A DNA stretch of 64,000 bases from Streptomyces sp. NBC_01549 (GCF_026339955.1 NZ_JAPEPW010000001.1:4583001-4647000), one strand, 5' to 3'. Shown: positions 44,300 to 54,091, numbered from the stretch's first letter. Numbers and translations: made by a program. The notes: a model not told the origin generated them from the letters alone.

Positions 44300-44313
44300 C
44301 GCTCACAGCGAAC
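44300..44313 (-). promoter_or_regulatory. Candidate ClgR box upstream of clpP1
   Basis: On the minus strand the sequence reads GTTCGC, five bases (TGTGA), GCG, which fits the published ClgR consensus GTTCGC-N5-GCG. ClgR activates clpP1P2 in Streptomyces. The site is about 170 bases before the clpP1 start codon, leaving room for a promoter between. Confidence 0.6.
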
Positions 44314-44480
44314 AGTTCCTTCTGCGGGATTCCCCGGAGGGACCCGCGCGTTAGGGTCCATGAATACGAGGGCAGGGGAGTCCCCGAAGCCGCCCCGGGC
44401 GGTTGTCGCACCGGGGTCCCACGCCCCCAGCAGAAGACGTGAGACGGCCCGGCGCCGTCGTAAGACGAGCAGGTGGATAC

Positions 44481-45098
44481 GTGACGAATCTGATGCCCAC
44501 AGCTGCCGGTGAACCCTTCGGTGGTGGCCTCGGCGACCAGGTCTACAACCGGCTGCTCGGCGAGCGGATCATCTTCCTCGGCCAGGCGGTCGACGACGAC
44601 ATCGCCAACAAGATCACGGCGCAGCTGCTGCTCCTTGCCTCCGACCCGGACAAGGACATCTACCTCTACATCAACAGCCCCGGCGGATCGATCACGGCCG
44701 GCATGGCGATCTACGACACCATGCAGTACATCAAGAACGACGTGGTGACGATCGCCATGGGCATGGCGGCCTCGATGGGTCAGTTCCTGCTCAGCGCGGG
44801 CACCCCCGGCAAGCGCTTCGCCCTGCCGAACGCCGAGATCCTGATCCACCAGCCCTCGGCCGGCCTCGCGGGCTCCGCGTCGGACATCAAGATCCACGCC
44901 GAGCGGCTGCTGCACACCAAGAAGCGGATGGCCGAGCTGACCTCCTTCCACACCGGTCAGACGGTCGAGCAGATCACTCGTGACTCGGACCGCGACCGTT
45001 GGTTCGACCCGATCGAGGCCAAGGAGTACGGCCTCATCGACGACATCATGCCCACCGCTGCCGGTATGCCGGGCGGTGGCGGCACCGGGGCGGCGTAA
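44481..45098 (+). CDS. clpP1: ATP-dependent Clp protease proteolytic subunit 1
   Basis: This 205-residue subunit forms the Clp peptidase barrel. The catalytic triad is S98 (MAASMGQ), H123 (IHQPS) and D172 (SDRDRW). It has the usual length with a short propeptide. The GTG start with AGGTGG upstream gives MTNLMPTAAGEP. ClpP2 follows after 137 bases; the two subunits assemble together in actinobacteria and work with ClpX or ClpC. A candidate ClgR site lies upstream. Confidence 0.97.
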   Translation: MTNLMPTAAGEPFGGGLGDQVYNRLLGERIIFLGQAVDDDIANKITAQLLLLASDPDKDIYLYINSPGGSITAGMAIYDTMQYIKNDVVTIAMGMAASMGQFLLSAGTPGKRFALPNAEILIHQPSAGLAGSASDIKIHAERLLHTKKRMAELTSFHTGQTVEQITRDSDRDRWFDPIEAKEYGLIDDIMPTAAGMPGGGGTGAA

Positions 45099-45235
45099 GC
45101 CCCTCAGCGCCCCCCAGGGCGGCGTTGGGCCCCTCGGCCACTCCCCGGCACTCCCAGTGCCCCGGAGTGGCCCAGAAGGCCCTCCAGTGCCCCAGCTGAC
45201 CGCCTCAGGCTCTTACAGGCTCTTCAGGAGACACA

Positions 45236-45916
45236 GTGAACGACTTCCCCGGCAGCGGCCTCTACGCCCGCACGCAGGCCGAGTACACCGGTCCTCGTGC
45301 GGAGTCCCGCTACGTCATCCCGCGCTTCGTCGAGCGCACCTCGCAGGGCGTGCGTGAGTACGACCCGTACGCGAAGCTCTTCGAGGAGCGCGTGATCTTC
45401 CTCGGCGTGCAGATCGACGACGCCTCCGCCAACGACGTCATGGCGCAGCTGCTGTGCCTGGAGTCGATGGACCCCGACCGTGACATCTCGGTCTACATCA
45501 ACAGCCCCGGTGGCTCGTTTACGGCCCTCACGGCCATTTACGACACGATGCAGTTCGTGAAACCCGACATTCAGACGGTCTGCATGGGCCAGGCCGCCTC
45601 GGCCGCCGCGATCCTGCTGGCCGCCGGTACGCCGGGCAAGCGCATGGCGCTTCCGAACGCCCGCGTGCTGATCCACCAGCCCTACAGCGAGACCGGCCGC
45701 GGCCAGGTCTCGGACCTCGAAATCGCTGCGAACGAGATCCTCCGGATGCGTGCGCAGCTGGAAGAGATGCTGGCCAAGCACTCGACCACGCCGATCGAGA
45801 AGATCCGCGAGGACATCGAGCGCGACAAGATCCTCACCGCTGAGGACGCGCTGGCGTACGGCCTGATCGACCAGATCATCTCCACCCGCAAGATGAACAG
45901 TTCCGCGATCGTCTGA
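45236..45916 (+). CDS. clpP2: ATP-dependent Clp protease proteolytic subunit 2
   Basis: The second subunit has 226 residues, with catalytic S122 (GQAASAAA), H147 (IHQPY) and an Asp in DIERDK. It has a longer N-terminal extension (about 25 residues before IPRFVERTSQGVREYDPY), typical of ClpP2. The GTG start has AGGAG at the right distance. It is probably co-transcribed with clpP1 and is followed after 171 bases by clpX. Confidence 0.97.
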   Translation: MNDFPGSGLYARTQAEYTGPRAESRYVIPRFVERTSQGVREYDPYAKLFEERVIFLGVQIDDASANDVMAQLLCLESMDPDRDISVYINSPGGSFTALTAIYDTMQFVKPDIQTVCMGQAASAAAILLAAGTPGKRMALPNARVLIHQPYSETGRGQVSDLEIAANEILRMRAQLEEMLAKHSTTPIEKIREDIERDKILTAEDALAYGLIDQIISTRKMNSSAIV

Positions 45917-46087
45917 CGTATCGCTGTATCGTCTGCCGCTCGTCTGTCGCCCGTTGGCGTGGTTCACGACAAAGTGAACCGCGCCAAGGGGGGCCCGAAC
46001 GGGGGGCTCGGCAAGGTACCGTCGGACATAAGGCAGCACCAGGAGCCGCTGGACCTAGGCGTCTCCCAGGCGAAGGGGAAGCACACC

Positions 46088-47374
46088 GTGGCACGCATCG
46101 GTGACGGCGGCGATCTGCTCAAGTGCTCGTTCTGTGGCAAGAGCCAGAAGCAGGTCAAGAAGCTCATCGCAGGCCCCGGTGTATACATCTGCGACGAGTG
46201 CATCGATCTCTGCAACGAGATCATCGAGGAAGAACTCGCGGAAACGAGCGAGGTCCGCTGGGAGGAACTCCCGAAACCCCGCGAGATCTACGAGTTCCTC
46301 GAGGGGTACGTGGTCGGCCAGGAGTCGGCCAAGAAGGCCCTCTCAGTCGCGGTGTACAACCACTACAAGCGGGTCCAGGCCGGTGAGAACGGCGGCGGTC
46401 AGAACCGGGACGACGCCATCGAGTTGGCGAAGTCCAACATCCTCCTGCTGGGCCCCACGGGCTCCGGCAAGACTCTGCTCGCCCAGACGCTCGCGCGCAT
46501 GCTCAACGTCCCGTTCGCCATCGCCGACGCGACGGCGCTCACGGAGGCGGGGTACGTCGGCGAGGACGTCGAGAACATCCTGCTGAAGCTCATCCAGGCG
46601 GCCGACTACGACGTCAAGAAGGCCGAGACGGGCATCATCTACATCGACGAGATCGACAAGGTGGCCCGTAAGAGCGAAAACCCGTCGATCACGCGAGACG
46701 TGTCCGGCGAGGGCGTCCAGCAGGCCCTGCTCAAGATCCTGGAGGGCACGACGGCCTCCGTTCCGCCCCAGGGCGGACGCAAGCACCCCCACCAGGAGTT
46801 CATCCAGATCGACACGACGAACGTCCTGTTCATCGTGGGCGGCGCCTTCGCGGGCCTGGAGAAGCTCATCGAGTCGAGGGCGGGTGCCAAGGGCATCGGC
46901 TTCGGCGCGACGATCCGCTCCAAGCGCGAGCTCGAGTCCAAGGACCAGTTCGAGGCCGTCATGCCCGAGGACCTGGTGAAGTTCGGCATGATCCCCGAGT
47001 TCATCGGCCGACTGCCCGTCATCACCTCGGTCCACAACCTCGACCGGCCGGCGCTCCTCCAGATCCTCGTGGAGCCGCGCAACGCGCTCGTGAAGCAGTA
47101 CCAGCGCCTGTTCGAACTCGACGGCGTGGAGCTGGACTTCGAGCGCGAGGCCCTGGAAGCCATCGCCGACCAGGCGATCCTCCGCCAGACCGGCGCGCGC
47201 GGCCTGCGCGCCATCATGGAGGAGGTCCTCCAGGCGGTGATGTACGAGGTTCCCTCGCGCAAGGACGTGGCGAGGGTCGTCATCACGGCGGACGTGGTCC
47301 TGTCCAACGTCAACCCGACGCTGATCCCGCGTGACGCCCGCGGGCGTGGCCCGGGTGAGCAGAAGACGGCGTAA
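46088..47374 (+). CDS. clpX: Clp protease ATPase subunit ClpX
   Basis: This 428-residue AAA+ unfoldase feeds tagged proteins to ClpP. The zinc-binding domain has C13, C16, C35 and C38, Walker A is GPTGSGKT at 122-129, Walker B is IIYIDEID at 183-190, and the ClpP-contact IGF loop is seen as GIGFGA. The GTG start has AGGGGAAG upstream and begins MARIGDGGDLLKC, the family N-terminus; a longer frame upstream has no homology. A strong terminator follows. Confidence 0.97.
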   Translation: MARIGDGGDLLKCSFCGKSQKQVKKLIAGPGVYICDECIDLCNEIIEEELAETSEVRWEELPKPREIYEFLEGYVVGQESAKKALSVAVYNHYKRVQAGENGGGQNRDDAIELAKSNILLLGPTGSGKTLLAQTLARMLNVPFAIADATALTEAGYVGEDVENILLKLIQAADYDVKKAETGIIYIDEIDKVARKSENPSITRDVSGEGVQQALLKILEGTTASVPPQGGRKHPHQEFIQIDTTNVLFIVGGAFAGLEKLIESRAGAKGIGFGATIRSKRELESKDQFEAVMPEDLVKFGMIPEFIGRLPVITSVHNLDRPALLQILVEPRNALVKQYQRLFELDGVELDFEREALEAIADQAILRQTGARGLRAIMEEVLQAVMYEVPSRKDVARVVITADVVLSNVNPTLIPRDARGRGPGEQKTA

Positions 47375-47392
47375 CCGCCACCGCACGGACGT

Positions 47393-47436
47393 ACGGCGAA
47401 GGGGCCCCGGTCAACCGACCGGGGCCCCTTCGCCGT
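47393..47436. terminator. Terminator between clpX and the convergent membrane-protein gene
   Basis: A perfect 20-bp stem (ACGGCGAAGGGGCCCCGGTC and its complement) closes on a 4-base loop AACC. Confidence 0.88.
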
Positions 47437-47483
47437 TGCTGTGCTCGCGGTTGACGTGTGCGGTCAGATCTTGACGTGGACGG

Positions 47484-48482
47484 TCAGATCTTGACGCGGA
47501 CGTCGTTGCGGAGCTTGGCGACGAGGGCCGCCGTGTCCTCCATGGTGGCGCTCTTGCCGGTGAGGAAGGCGGCGATGTCGACCGAGGTGACAGAGGCGAC
47601 CGTGCTGTGGTCGCCCCAGATGCACAGGGGCACCTTCACGGTCTTGGGGGCGCCGGCCGCGGAGGTCGACGAGTCGGTGTTCGTGATCTCGGCCTCCTGG
47701 CACTTCAGGATGCCGTTGCTGAACCCCGAGGGCTTGAACTCCTGCGGGCTGCCGAGCAGCTTGCCCTTGCTGCTGTCCTTGCTCTGGTCCTTCTCGGACT
47801 CCGTCTTCACCTTGGCGAACATGGCGTCCACGACGGCCGCCGGGTCGTCGATGGTGCCGTACACCCCGCTGTAGGACAGGTTCTTCGCGGTCATGCCGGT
47901 GCCGTTCACGTAGCCCGCGCCGGCGTCCTTGGCGTTCTTGACGCCCCACTTCTGGAAGTCCTTGATGTCGCTGTCGGACATCGAGGGGGTGTCGCTGGAG
48001 CTGTTGGACTTCTTGTAGGTGCCGTTGACGACCGTCGTGGGCGCCGTCAGCTTGTGCGGGCCGTCGTCCGCGACCGAAGCGCTGCTGCCGCCACCACCGA
48101 TGACGAGGTACGCCGCCACGGCGATCGCGGCGACGACCGCGACCGAGCCGATGATGAGCGCCGTCTTCTTCTTGCCGCCGCCGGGCGCGGGCGGCTGCGG
48201 GGCGCCGTAGGGCTGCTGGCCGTAGGGAGGCTGCTGCCCGTAAGGGGGCTGCTGGCCGTACCCGGGCTGCTGACCGTACGGTCCGGGCTGCTGGGGCGGG
48301 GCGCCCTGGGGAGCCTGCTGGGGGTAGCCGTAGCCGGGCTGCGGAGGAGCCTGCGGCGGATAGCCGTAACCGGGCTGAGGGGCCTGCGGCGGCTGGCCGT
48401 AAGGGCCCTGCTGCCCCGGCTGACCATACGGTCCGGGCTGCTGGGGCGGCCCGCCGTACGGGCCCGGCTGGTTGTAGCTCAT
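47484..48482 (-). CDS. Membrane-anchored protein with Pro/Gly/Gln/Tyr-rich N-terminus
   Basis: This 332-residue protein begins with about 105 residues of QPGPYG/PYGQQP-type repeats, then GGGKKK, one membrane helix (about 110-132) and an external domain of 200 residues with two cysteines (GILKCQEAE and VPLCIWGDH) likely to form a disulfide. The repeat region would be cytoplasmic and disordered. The layout is common in actinobacteria, but the external domain has no assigned function. The ATG at MSYNQPG has GGAGGGG upstream. Confidence 0.8.
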   Translation of the reverse strand: MSYNQPGPYGGPPQQPGPYGQPGQQGPYGQPPQAPQPGYGYPPQAPPQPGYGYPQQAPQGAPPQQPGPYGQQPGYGQQPPYGQQPPYGQQPYGAPQPPAPGGGKKKTALIIGSVAVVAAIAVAAYLVIGGGGSSASVADDGPHKLTAPTTVVNGTYKKSNSSSDTPSMSDSDIKDFQKWGVKNAKDAGAGYVNGTGMTAKNLSYSGVYGTIDDPAAVVDAMFAKVKTESEKDQSKDSSKGKLLGSPQEFKPSGFSNGILKCQEAEITNTDSSTSAAGAPKTVKVPLCIWGDHSTVASVTSVDIAAFLTGKSATMEDTAALVAKLRNDVRVKI

Positions 48483-48618
48483 CTCTGGGTTCCCCTCCAG
48501 ATGCTTATGTGTTCCTGACATCCTGGCGTAACGCCTGGGGTGCCACGGCAGTGGGGGGCGGACCGTTACGAAAGAACTGAGTTTCGGGACAGGGCGGTGA
48601 CGCCTCTAAACTGACCCC

Positions 48619-51249
48619 GTGACCGAGAACTCTCAGCAGCCGCAATCAGCGCCCACTTCCGAACTGCCGACCCAGTACGCGCCGGCCGAGGTAGAGGGGA
48701 AGCTGTACGAGCGCTGGGTAGAACGGGGTTACTTCGCGGCCGACGCGAAGAGCGACAAGCCCGCGTACACCATTGTCATCCCGCCGCCGAACGTCACCGG
48801 GTCGCTGCACCTGGGCCACGCCTTCCAGCACACGCTCATGGATGCCCTGACACGCCGTAAGCGCATGCAGGGGTACGAGTCGCTGTGGCTGCCGGGTATG
48901 GACCACGCCGGTATCGCGACGCAGAACGTCGTCGAGCGCGAACTCGGCAAGGAGGGCAAGTCCCGCCACGACCTGGGCCGTGATGCCTTCGTCGAGCGCG
49001 TGTGGCAGTGGAAGGAAGAGTACGGCGGCAAGATCCTCGGCCAGATGCGCCGGCTCGGGGACGGCGTGGACTGGTCCCGCGAGCGCTTCACCATGGACGA
49101 GGGGCTGTCGCAGGCTGTCCAGACCATCTTCAAGAAGCTCTACGACGACGAGCTGATCTACCGCGCCGAGCGCATCATCAACTGGTGCCCGCGCTGCCTC
49201 ACCGCCATCTCGGACATCGAGGTCGAGTACCAGGACGACGACGGCGAACTGGTGTCGATGAAGTACGGGGAGGGGGACGACACGATCGTCGTCGCCACCA
49301 CCCGTGCCGAGACGATGCTCGGTGACACGGCCGTCGCCGTTCACCCCGACGACGAGCGCTACCGGCACCTCGTCGGCCGACGCATCAAGCTGCCGCTGAC
49401 CGACCGCACCATCCCCGTCGTCGCGGACACCCACGTCGACCCGGAGTTCGGCACCGGCGCGGTCAAGGTGACCCCGGCCCACGACCCGAACGACTTCGCC
49501 ATCGGCCAGCGCCACGGCCTCGAGTCGCTGACCGTCATGGACGAGCGCGGCGTCATCACCGTGCACGGCCCGTTCCAGGGCCTCGACCGCTTCGAGGCCC
49601 GCTCCGCGATCGTCGCCGCGCTGCGCGCGGAGGGCCGGATCGTCGCCGAGAAGCGCCCGTACGTCCACTCGGTGGGCCACTGCTCACGCTGCAAGACGAC
49701 GCTGGAGCCGCGTCTGTCCATGCAGTGGTGGGTCAAGGTCGGCCCGCTGGCCGAGGCCGCCGGCGACGCCGTCCGGGACGGCCGGGTCAGCATCCACCCG
49801 GCCGACATGTCGAAGCGCTACTTCGACTGGGTCGACAACATGCACGACTGGTGCATCTCGCGCCAGTTGTGGTGGGGCCACCGCATCCCCGTCTGGTACG
49901 GCCCCGAGGGAGAGGTCGTCTGCGTCGGGCCCGACGAGGAGCCCCCGGGCACCGAAGCCGAAGGCTGGAAGCAGGACCCCGACGTCCTGGACACCTGGTT
50001 CTCCTCCGGCCTGTGGCCCTTCTCGACCCTCGGCTGGCCCGAACGGACCCCGGACCTCGAGAAGTTCTACTCGACCGACGTCCTCCTCACGGGTCACGAC
50101 ATCATCTTCTTCTGGGTCGCCCGGATGATGATGTTCGGCCTGTACGCGATGGACGGTGAGGCGCCCTTCAAGACCATCGCCCTCACCGGACTCGTCCGTG
50201 ACCAGTTCGGCAAGAAGATGTCGAAGTCCTCGGGCACGGCCGTCGACCCGCTCGACTGGATGAACGCGTACGGCTCCGACGCCGTCCGTTTCACCCTCGC
50301 TCGCGGTGCCAACCCCGGTACGGACGTGCCGATCGGTGAGGACTGGGTCCAGGCGTCCCGGAACTTCGCCAACAAGATCTGGAACGCCACCCGCTTCGCG
50401 CTGATGAACGGCGCGACGGTGGAGGGCCCGCTGCCGGACCCGTCCGAGATGACGGCGACCGACCGCTGGATCCTCTCCCGCCTGAACAAGACGGTGGCCG
50501 AAGTCGACGCGTTCTACGACGACTTCCAGTTCGCCAAGCTGTCCGACGCCCTCTACCACTTCGCGTGGGACGAGGTCTTCGACTGGTACGTCGAGCTGTC
50601 CAAGACGACGTTCATGGCGGGCGGCGAACCGGCGAAGGTCTCCGGGCGTGTCCTGGGTGAGGTCCTCGACGTCACCCTCCGCCTCCTGCACCCGATCGTC
50701 CCCTTCGTCACCGAGACGCTGTGGACGACGCTGACCGGCGGCGAGTCGGTCGTCATCGCCGAGTGGCCGACCGACTCCGGCTTCCGCGACGCGGCCGCCG
50801 AGCGCGAGATCGAGACGCTTCAGCAGGTCATCACGGAGGTCCGCCGCTTCCGCGCCGACCAGGGCCTGCAGCCCGGGCAGCGCGTCCCCGCCCGGCTGAC
50901 GCTCGACGGCACGGCGCTCGCTCCGCACGAGGCGGCGATCCGGCAGCTGCTCCGGCTGCAGCCGGAGGGTGAGGCCTTCGCGGCCACGGCGACGCTTCCC
51001 GTCGCGGGGGCCACGGTGGCGCTCGACCTCTCCGGCACGATCGACGTCGCGGCCGAGCGCAAGCGGCTCGCCAAGGACCTCGCCGCCGCCGAGAAGGAGA
51101 AGGCCCAGGCGAACGCAAAGCTCGGCAACGAGGCGTTCCTCGCCAAGGCGCCGGACCAGGTCGTCGACAAGATCCGTACGCGGCTCGCCAAGGCGGACGA
51201 GGACATCGCCCGTATCCAGGCCCAGCTGGAACGCCTCCCGGAGGCGTGA
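48619..51249 (+). CDS. valS: Valyl-tRNA synthetase
   Basis: This 876-residue class I synthetase joins valine to tRNA-Val. The HIGH-type motif is PPPNVTGSLHLGHA (about 55-68), the KMSKS motif is FGKKMSKSSGTAVDP, and an editing domain lies between (ATTRAETMLGDTA, TPAHDPNDF). A C-terminal coiled coil (AAERKRLAKDLAAAEKEKAQ...) binds tRNA. The GTG start is followed by a Gln/Ser/Pro-rich leader. No T-box is visible in the 136 bases upstream. It is divergent from the Pro/Gln-rich membrane protein. Confidence 0.97.
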   Translation: MTENSQQPQSAPTSELPTQYAPAEVEGKLYERWVERGYFAADAKSDKPAYTIVIPPPNVTGSLHLGHAFQHTLMDALTRRKRMQGYESLWLPGMDHAGIATQNVVERELGKEGKSRHDLGRDAFVERVWQWKEEYGGKILGQMRRLGDGVDWSRERFTMDEGLSQAVQTIFKKLYDDELIYRAERIINWCPRCLTAISDIEVEYQDDDGELVSMKYGEGDDTIVVATTRAETMLGDTAVAVHPDDERYRHLVGRRIKLPLTDRTIPVVADTHVDPEFGTGAVKVTPAHDPNDFAIGQRHGLESLTVMDERGVITVHGPFQGLDRFEARSAIVAALRAEGRIVAEKRPYVHSVGHCSRCKTTLEPRLSMQWWVKVGPLAEAAGDAVRDGRVSIHPADMSKRYFDWVDNMHDWCISRQLWWGHRIPVWYGPEGEVVCVGPDEEPPGTEAEGWKQDPDVLDTWFSSGLWPFSTLGWPERTPDLEKFYSTDVLLTGHDIIFFWVARMMMFGLYAMDGEAPFKTIALTGLVRDQFGKKMSKSSGTAVDPLDWMNAYGSDAVRFTLARGANPGTDVPIGEDWVQASRNFANKIWNATRFALMNGATVEGPLPDPSEMTATDRWILSRLNKTVAEVDAFYDDFQFAKLSDALYHFAWDEVFDWYVELSKTTFMAGGEPAKVSGRVLGEVLDVTLRLLHPIVPFVTETLWTTLTGGESVVIAEWPTDSGFRDAAAEREIETLQQVITEVRRFRADQGLQPGQRVPARLTLDGTALAPHEAAIRQLLRLQPEGEAFAATATLPVAGATVALDLSGTIDVAAERKRLAKDLAAAEKEKAQANAKLGNEAFLAKAPDQVVDKIRTRLAKADEDIARIQAQLERLPEA

Positions 51250-51268
51250 CGGCTCCGCCGTAGGTGAA

Positions 51269-51307
51269 CGAAGGCCCCCGGGACCTCATTGGTCCCGGGG
51301 GCCTTCG
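51269..51307 (+). terminator. Terminator after valS
   Basis: A perfect 17-bp stem (CGAAGGCCCCCGGGACC and its complement) has a 5-base loop, 20 bases after the valS stop. Confidence 0.85.
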
Positions 51308-51349
51308 ACGTCCGTCGTCTGGGGGTGGGTGGGGGGCTTGGCGCGCTGG

Positions 51350-51515
51350 GGCGCCGGGGCGCAGCCCCGTGCCCCAGGGGCACGGGGAACTGCGCGACCG
51401 GCCCCCACTCGGCCCGTGGCCGAAGAACCCACCCGGGGGGCTGGGGGCGGAGCCCCCGGGGACGGGACGGGTAGGGGCGGCGGGGGCGAGAGACCCGGGG
51501 ACGGTTCGGCTCCGT
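51350..51515. repeat. Composite GC-rich intergenic repeat (valS-folC copy)
   Basis: It contains GCACGGGGAACTGCGCGACC and later GGACGGGACGGGTAGGGGCG, the same two cores found at 35.5-35.75 and 61.0-61.35 kb, here with the first in the opposite direction. Confidence 0.75.
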
Positions 51516-51526
51516 AGACTGGAAGC

Positions 51527-53068
51527 GTGAGTGAGCTCCCCCCGCACGACAGCAACGAGCCGGACGAGCCGGAACGCCGCGACCCGCACGGTCTCTTCGA
51601 CGAGATCGTCGCGGCCGAGACCGACCGCGACCCCGACCTCGCGGTGATCGAGGCCGGCAGCCGTACCCTCCGCGCCCAGGGCGCCGACGCGGACCGGCAG
51701 GCCGACGTGCCCGCGCGCCCGGCCGACCCCGAGGTCGACAAGGCGCTGCGCGAGGTGGAGGCCGAGCTCGCCACCCGCTGGGGCGAGACCAAGCTGGAGC
51801 CTTCCGTCAGCCGGATCGCCGCGCTGATGGACGTCCTGGGCGAGCCCCAGCGCGCGTACCCCTCGATCCACATCACGGGCACGAACGGCAAGACCTCCAC
51901 CGCCCGCATGATCGAGGCCCTCCTCGGTGCCTTCGAGCTGCGCACCGGCCGGTACACCAGCCCCCACGTCCAGTCGGTCACCGAGCGGATCAGCCTCGAC
52001 GGCGCCCCGATCTCCGCCGAGCGGTTCATCGAGACGTACAACGACATCAAGCCCTATGTCGAGATGGTCGACGGTCAGCAGGAGTACCGGCTGTCGTTCT
52101 TCGAGGTGCTCACCGGCATGGCGTACGCCGCCTTCGCGGACGCCCCCGTCGACGTGGCCGTCGTCGAGGTCGGCATGGGCGGCAGCTGGGACGCCACCAA
52201 CGTGATCGACGGGGACGTCGCGGTCGTCACCCCCATCGACCTCGACCACACCGACCGGCTCGGCGAGACGCCCGGCGAGATCGCCACCGAGAAGGCCGGC
52301 ATCATCAAGCAGGACGCGACCGTGATCCTGGCTCAGCAGCCAGTGGACGCGGCTCAGGTGCTGCTGAAGAAGGCCGTGGAAGTCGACGCGACCGTGGCCC
52401 GGGAGGGCCTGGAGTTCGGGGTCGTCGCACGACATGTCGCCGTCGGTGGGCAGCTCATCACCCTGCGCGGGCTCGGCGGGGAGTACGAGGAGATCTTCCT
52501 GCCGCTGCACGGCGCCTACCAGGCGCACAACGCCGCCGTGGCGCTCGCCGCGGTCGAGGCGTTCTTCGGCGTCGGCGCGGCGCACGCCCAGCGGCTCGAC
52601 ATCGACACCGTGCGCAAGGCGTTCGCCTCCGTCACCTCGCCGGGCCGCCTCGAGGTCGTACGGCGCTCGCCGACCGTCGTGCTGGACGCCGCGCACAACC
52701 CGGCGGGCGCCCGTGCCACCGCCGAAGCTGTGGGCGAGGCCTTCGACTTCAGCCGGCTGATCGGAGTCGTCGGCGCGAGCGGCGACAAGAACGTACGGGG
52801 GCTGCTCGAGGCCTTCGAGCCGATCTTCGCCGAGGTCGTGATCACCCAGAACTCCAGCCATCGCGCGATGGGCGCCGACGAACTCGCCGGGATCGCGGTC
52901 GAGATCTTCGGCGACGATCGGGTGCAGGTGGAGCCGCGGCTCGACGACGCGATCGAGGCGGCGATCACGCTGGCCGAGGAGGAGGGCGAGTATGCGGGTG
53001 GTGGCGTCCTCGTGACCGGCTCCGTCATCACTGTCGGCGAGGCCCGACTGCTCCTGAGGAGGGGCTGA
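51527..53068 (+). CDS. folC: Bifunctional folylpolyglutamate/dihydrofolate synthase
   Basis: This 513-residue Mur-ligase-like enzyme adds glutamate to folates and to dihydropteroate. The ATP loop is GTNGKTS at 118-124, with SPHVQSVTERI and DHTDRLGETPGEIATEKAGI as family blocks and LDAAHNPAGA in the C-terminal domain. The first 75 residues are an acidic, disordered extension not present in shorter FolC proteins. GTG start. The next gene begins 5 bases after its stop, so the two are co-transcribed. Confidence 0.95.
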   Translation: MSELPPHDSNEPDEPERRDPHGLFDEIVAAETDRDPDLAVIEAGSRTLRAQGADADRQADVPARPADPEVDKALREVEAELATRWGETKLEPSVSRIAALMDVLGEPQRAYPSIHITGTNGKTSTARMIEALLGAFELRTGRYTSPHVQSVTERISLDGAPISAERFIETYNDIKPYVEMVDGQQEYRLSFFEVLTGMAYAAFADAPVDVAVVEVGMGGSWDATNVIDGDVAVVTPIDLDHTDRLGETPGEIATEKAGIIKQDATVILAQQPVDAAQVLLKKAVEVDATVAREGLEFGVVARHVAVGGQLITLRGLGGEYEEIFLPLHGAYQAHNAAVALAAVEAFFGVGAAHAQRLDIDTVRKAFASVTSPGRLEVVRRSPTVVLDAAHNPAGARATAEAVGEAFDFSRLIGVVGASGDKNVRGLLEAFEPIFAEVVITQNSSHRAMGADELAGIAVEIFGDDRVQVEPRLDDAIEAAITLAEEEGEYAGGGVLVTGSVITVGEARLLLRRG

Positions 53069-53073
53069 CCGCT

Positions 53074-53427
53074 GTGCGTACGCTCTGTGCTTCCACTCTG
53101 ATCGGCGAGTTCTTCGTCATCGGCTTCGCCGGGCTCGTCGCGATGAAGGACCCCGACCTGTCCATGGCCACGGTGTGGACGGTCAGCGGGATCTTCATGG
53201 CGGTGAGTGTGCTGCTCTGCGGGATGATCACCCGGCCCGGGGGTGTCCAGCTCGGCTGGGCCCTGCAGATCGCGCTGATCGCCAGTGGGTTCGTGGTGGG
53301 GTCGATGTTCTTCCTCGGGGCGATCTTCGCCGCGCTGTGGTGGGCCTCGGTGCACTACGGACGGAAGATCGACGAGGCCAAGGCGAGGTTCGCCGCGCAG
53401 GCGGAGGCCGAGGGGAACGCGGCGTAG
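53074..53427 (+). CDS. DUF4233-family membrane protein
   Basis: This 117-residue protein has three or four membrane helices (about 6-24, 35-51, 60-90) and a charged C-terminal tail (HYGRKIDEAKARFAAQAEAEG). It matches the DUF4233 family, found next to folC across actinobacteria; the function is unknown. The GTG is 5 bases from the folC stop, so translation is likely coupled. Confidence 0.85.
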   Translation: MRTLCASTLIGEFFVIGFAGLVAMKDPDLSMATVWTVSGIFMAVSVLLCGMITRPGGVQLGWALQIALIASGFVVGSMFFLGAIFAALWWASVHYGRKIDEAKARFAAQAEAEGNAA

Positions 53428-53439
53428 GCGCTTCGCGCC

Positions 53440-53560
53440 CCGGGTCGGCCCGCGGCCAATTGACTCCGGGCGGACGGGAGATGCGGGGCGCGGCCCCGCC
53501 CCGGGGGCGCGGGGAACCGCGCGCCCAGCCCCCACCGACCCGCGGCGAAAGTCCACCTGC
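53440..53560. repeat. Degenerate GC-rich intergenic repeat (folC-ndk gap)
   Basis: GGGGGCGCGGGGAACCGCGCGCCCAGCCCCCACC-like sequence (core GCGGGGAACCGCGCGCC) is a variant of the repeat found at four other places in the window. The gap otherwise carries only the ndk promoter region. Confidence 0.55.
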
Positions 53561-53664
53561 CCGCCCCCACGCACCCCCGCCCACCTGACTCTGCGTGACA
53601 CCCACCAGGACACGCCCTGTAGCCTCGGTCACCCGCACACTTGTGACCCGAAGGAGCCACCACC

Positions 53665-54078
53665 GTGAGCCAGCGCACCCTCGTCCTCCTCAAGCCCGAC
53701 GCCGTCCGTCGCGGCCTGACCGGCGAGATCATCAGCCGTATCGAGCGCAAGGCCGGCTGGCAGATCACCGCGCTGGAGCTGCGCACGCTGGACCAGGACA
53801 CGCTGGAGCAGCACTACGGCGAGCACAAGGGCAAGCCGTTCTACGAGCCGCTGGTGGAGTTCATGGCGTCCGGCCCGGTCGTGGCGCTGGTCGTCGAGGG
53901 CGAGCGGGTCATCGAGGGCGTGCGCGCGCTCGCCGGTCCCACCGACCCCATCGCCGCCGCCCCCGGCTCCATCCGCGGCGACTACGGCGTGATCGTCCGC
54001 GAGAACCTGATCCACGCCTCCGACTCCGAGGAGTCCGCCGAGCGCGAGCTGAAGATCTTCTTCCCCGGCCGCGTCTGA
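53665..54078 (+). CDS. ndk: Nucleoside diphosphate kinase
   Basis: It moves the gamma phosphate from ATP to nucleoside diphosphates, balancing NTP and dNTP pools. The 137 residues have the standard length. The phospho-accepting histidine is H117 (NLIHASDS), with KPDAVRRGL at 10-18 and the ATP-site residues R and T in RGDYG and GPTDP. GTG start with GAAGGAGCC upstream. It lies alone between the folC pair and mreB. Confidence 0.97.
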   Translation: MSQRTLVLLKPDAVRRGLTGEIISRIERKAGWQITALELRTLDQDTLEQHYGEHKGKPFYEPLVEFMASGPVVALVVEGERVIEGVRALAGPTDPIAAAPGSIRGDYGVIVRENLIHASDSEESAERELKIFFPGRV

Positions 54079-54091
54079 CGCCTCCTCGTAG

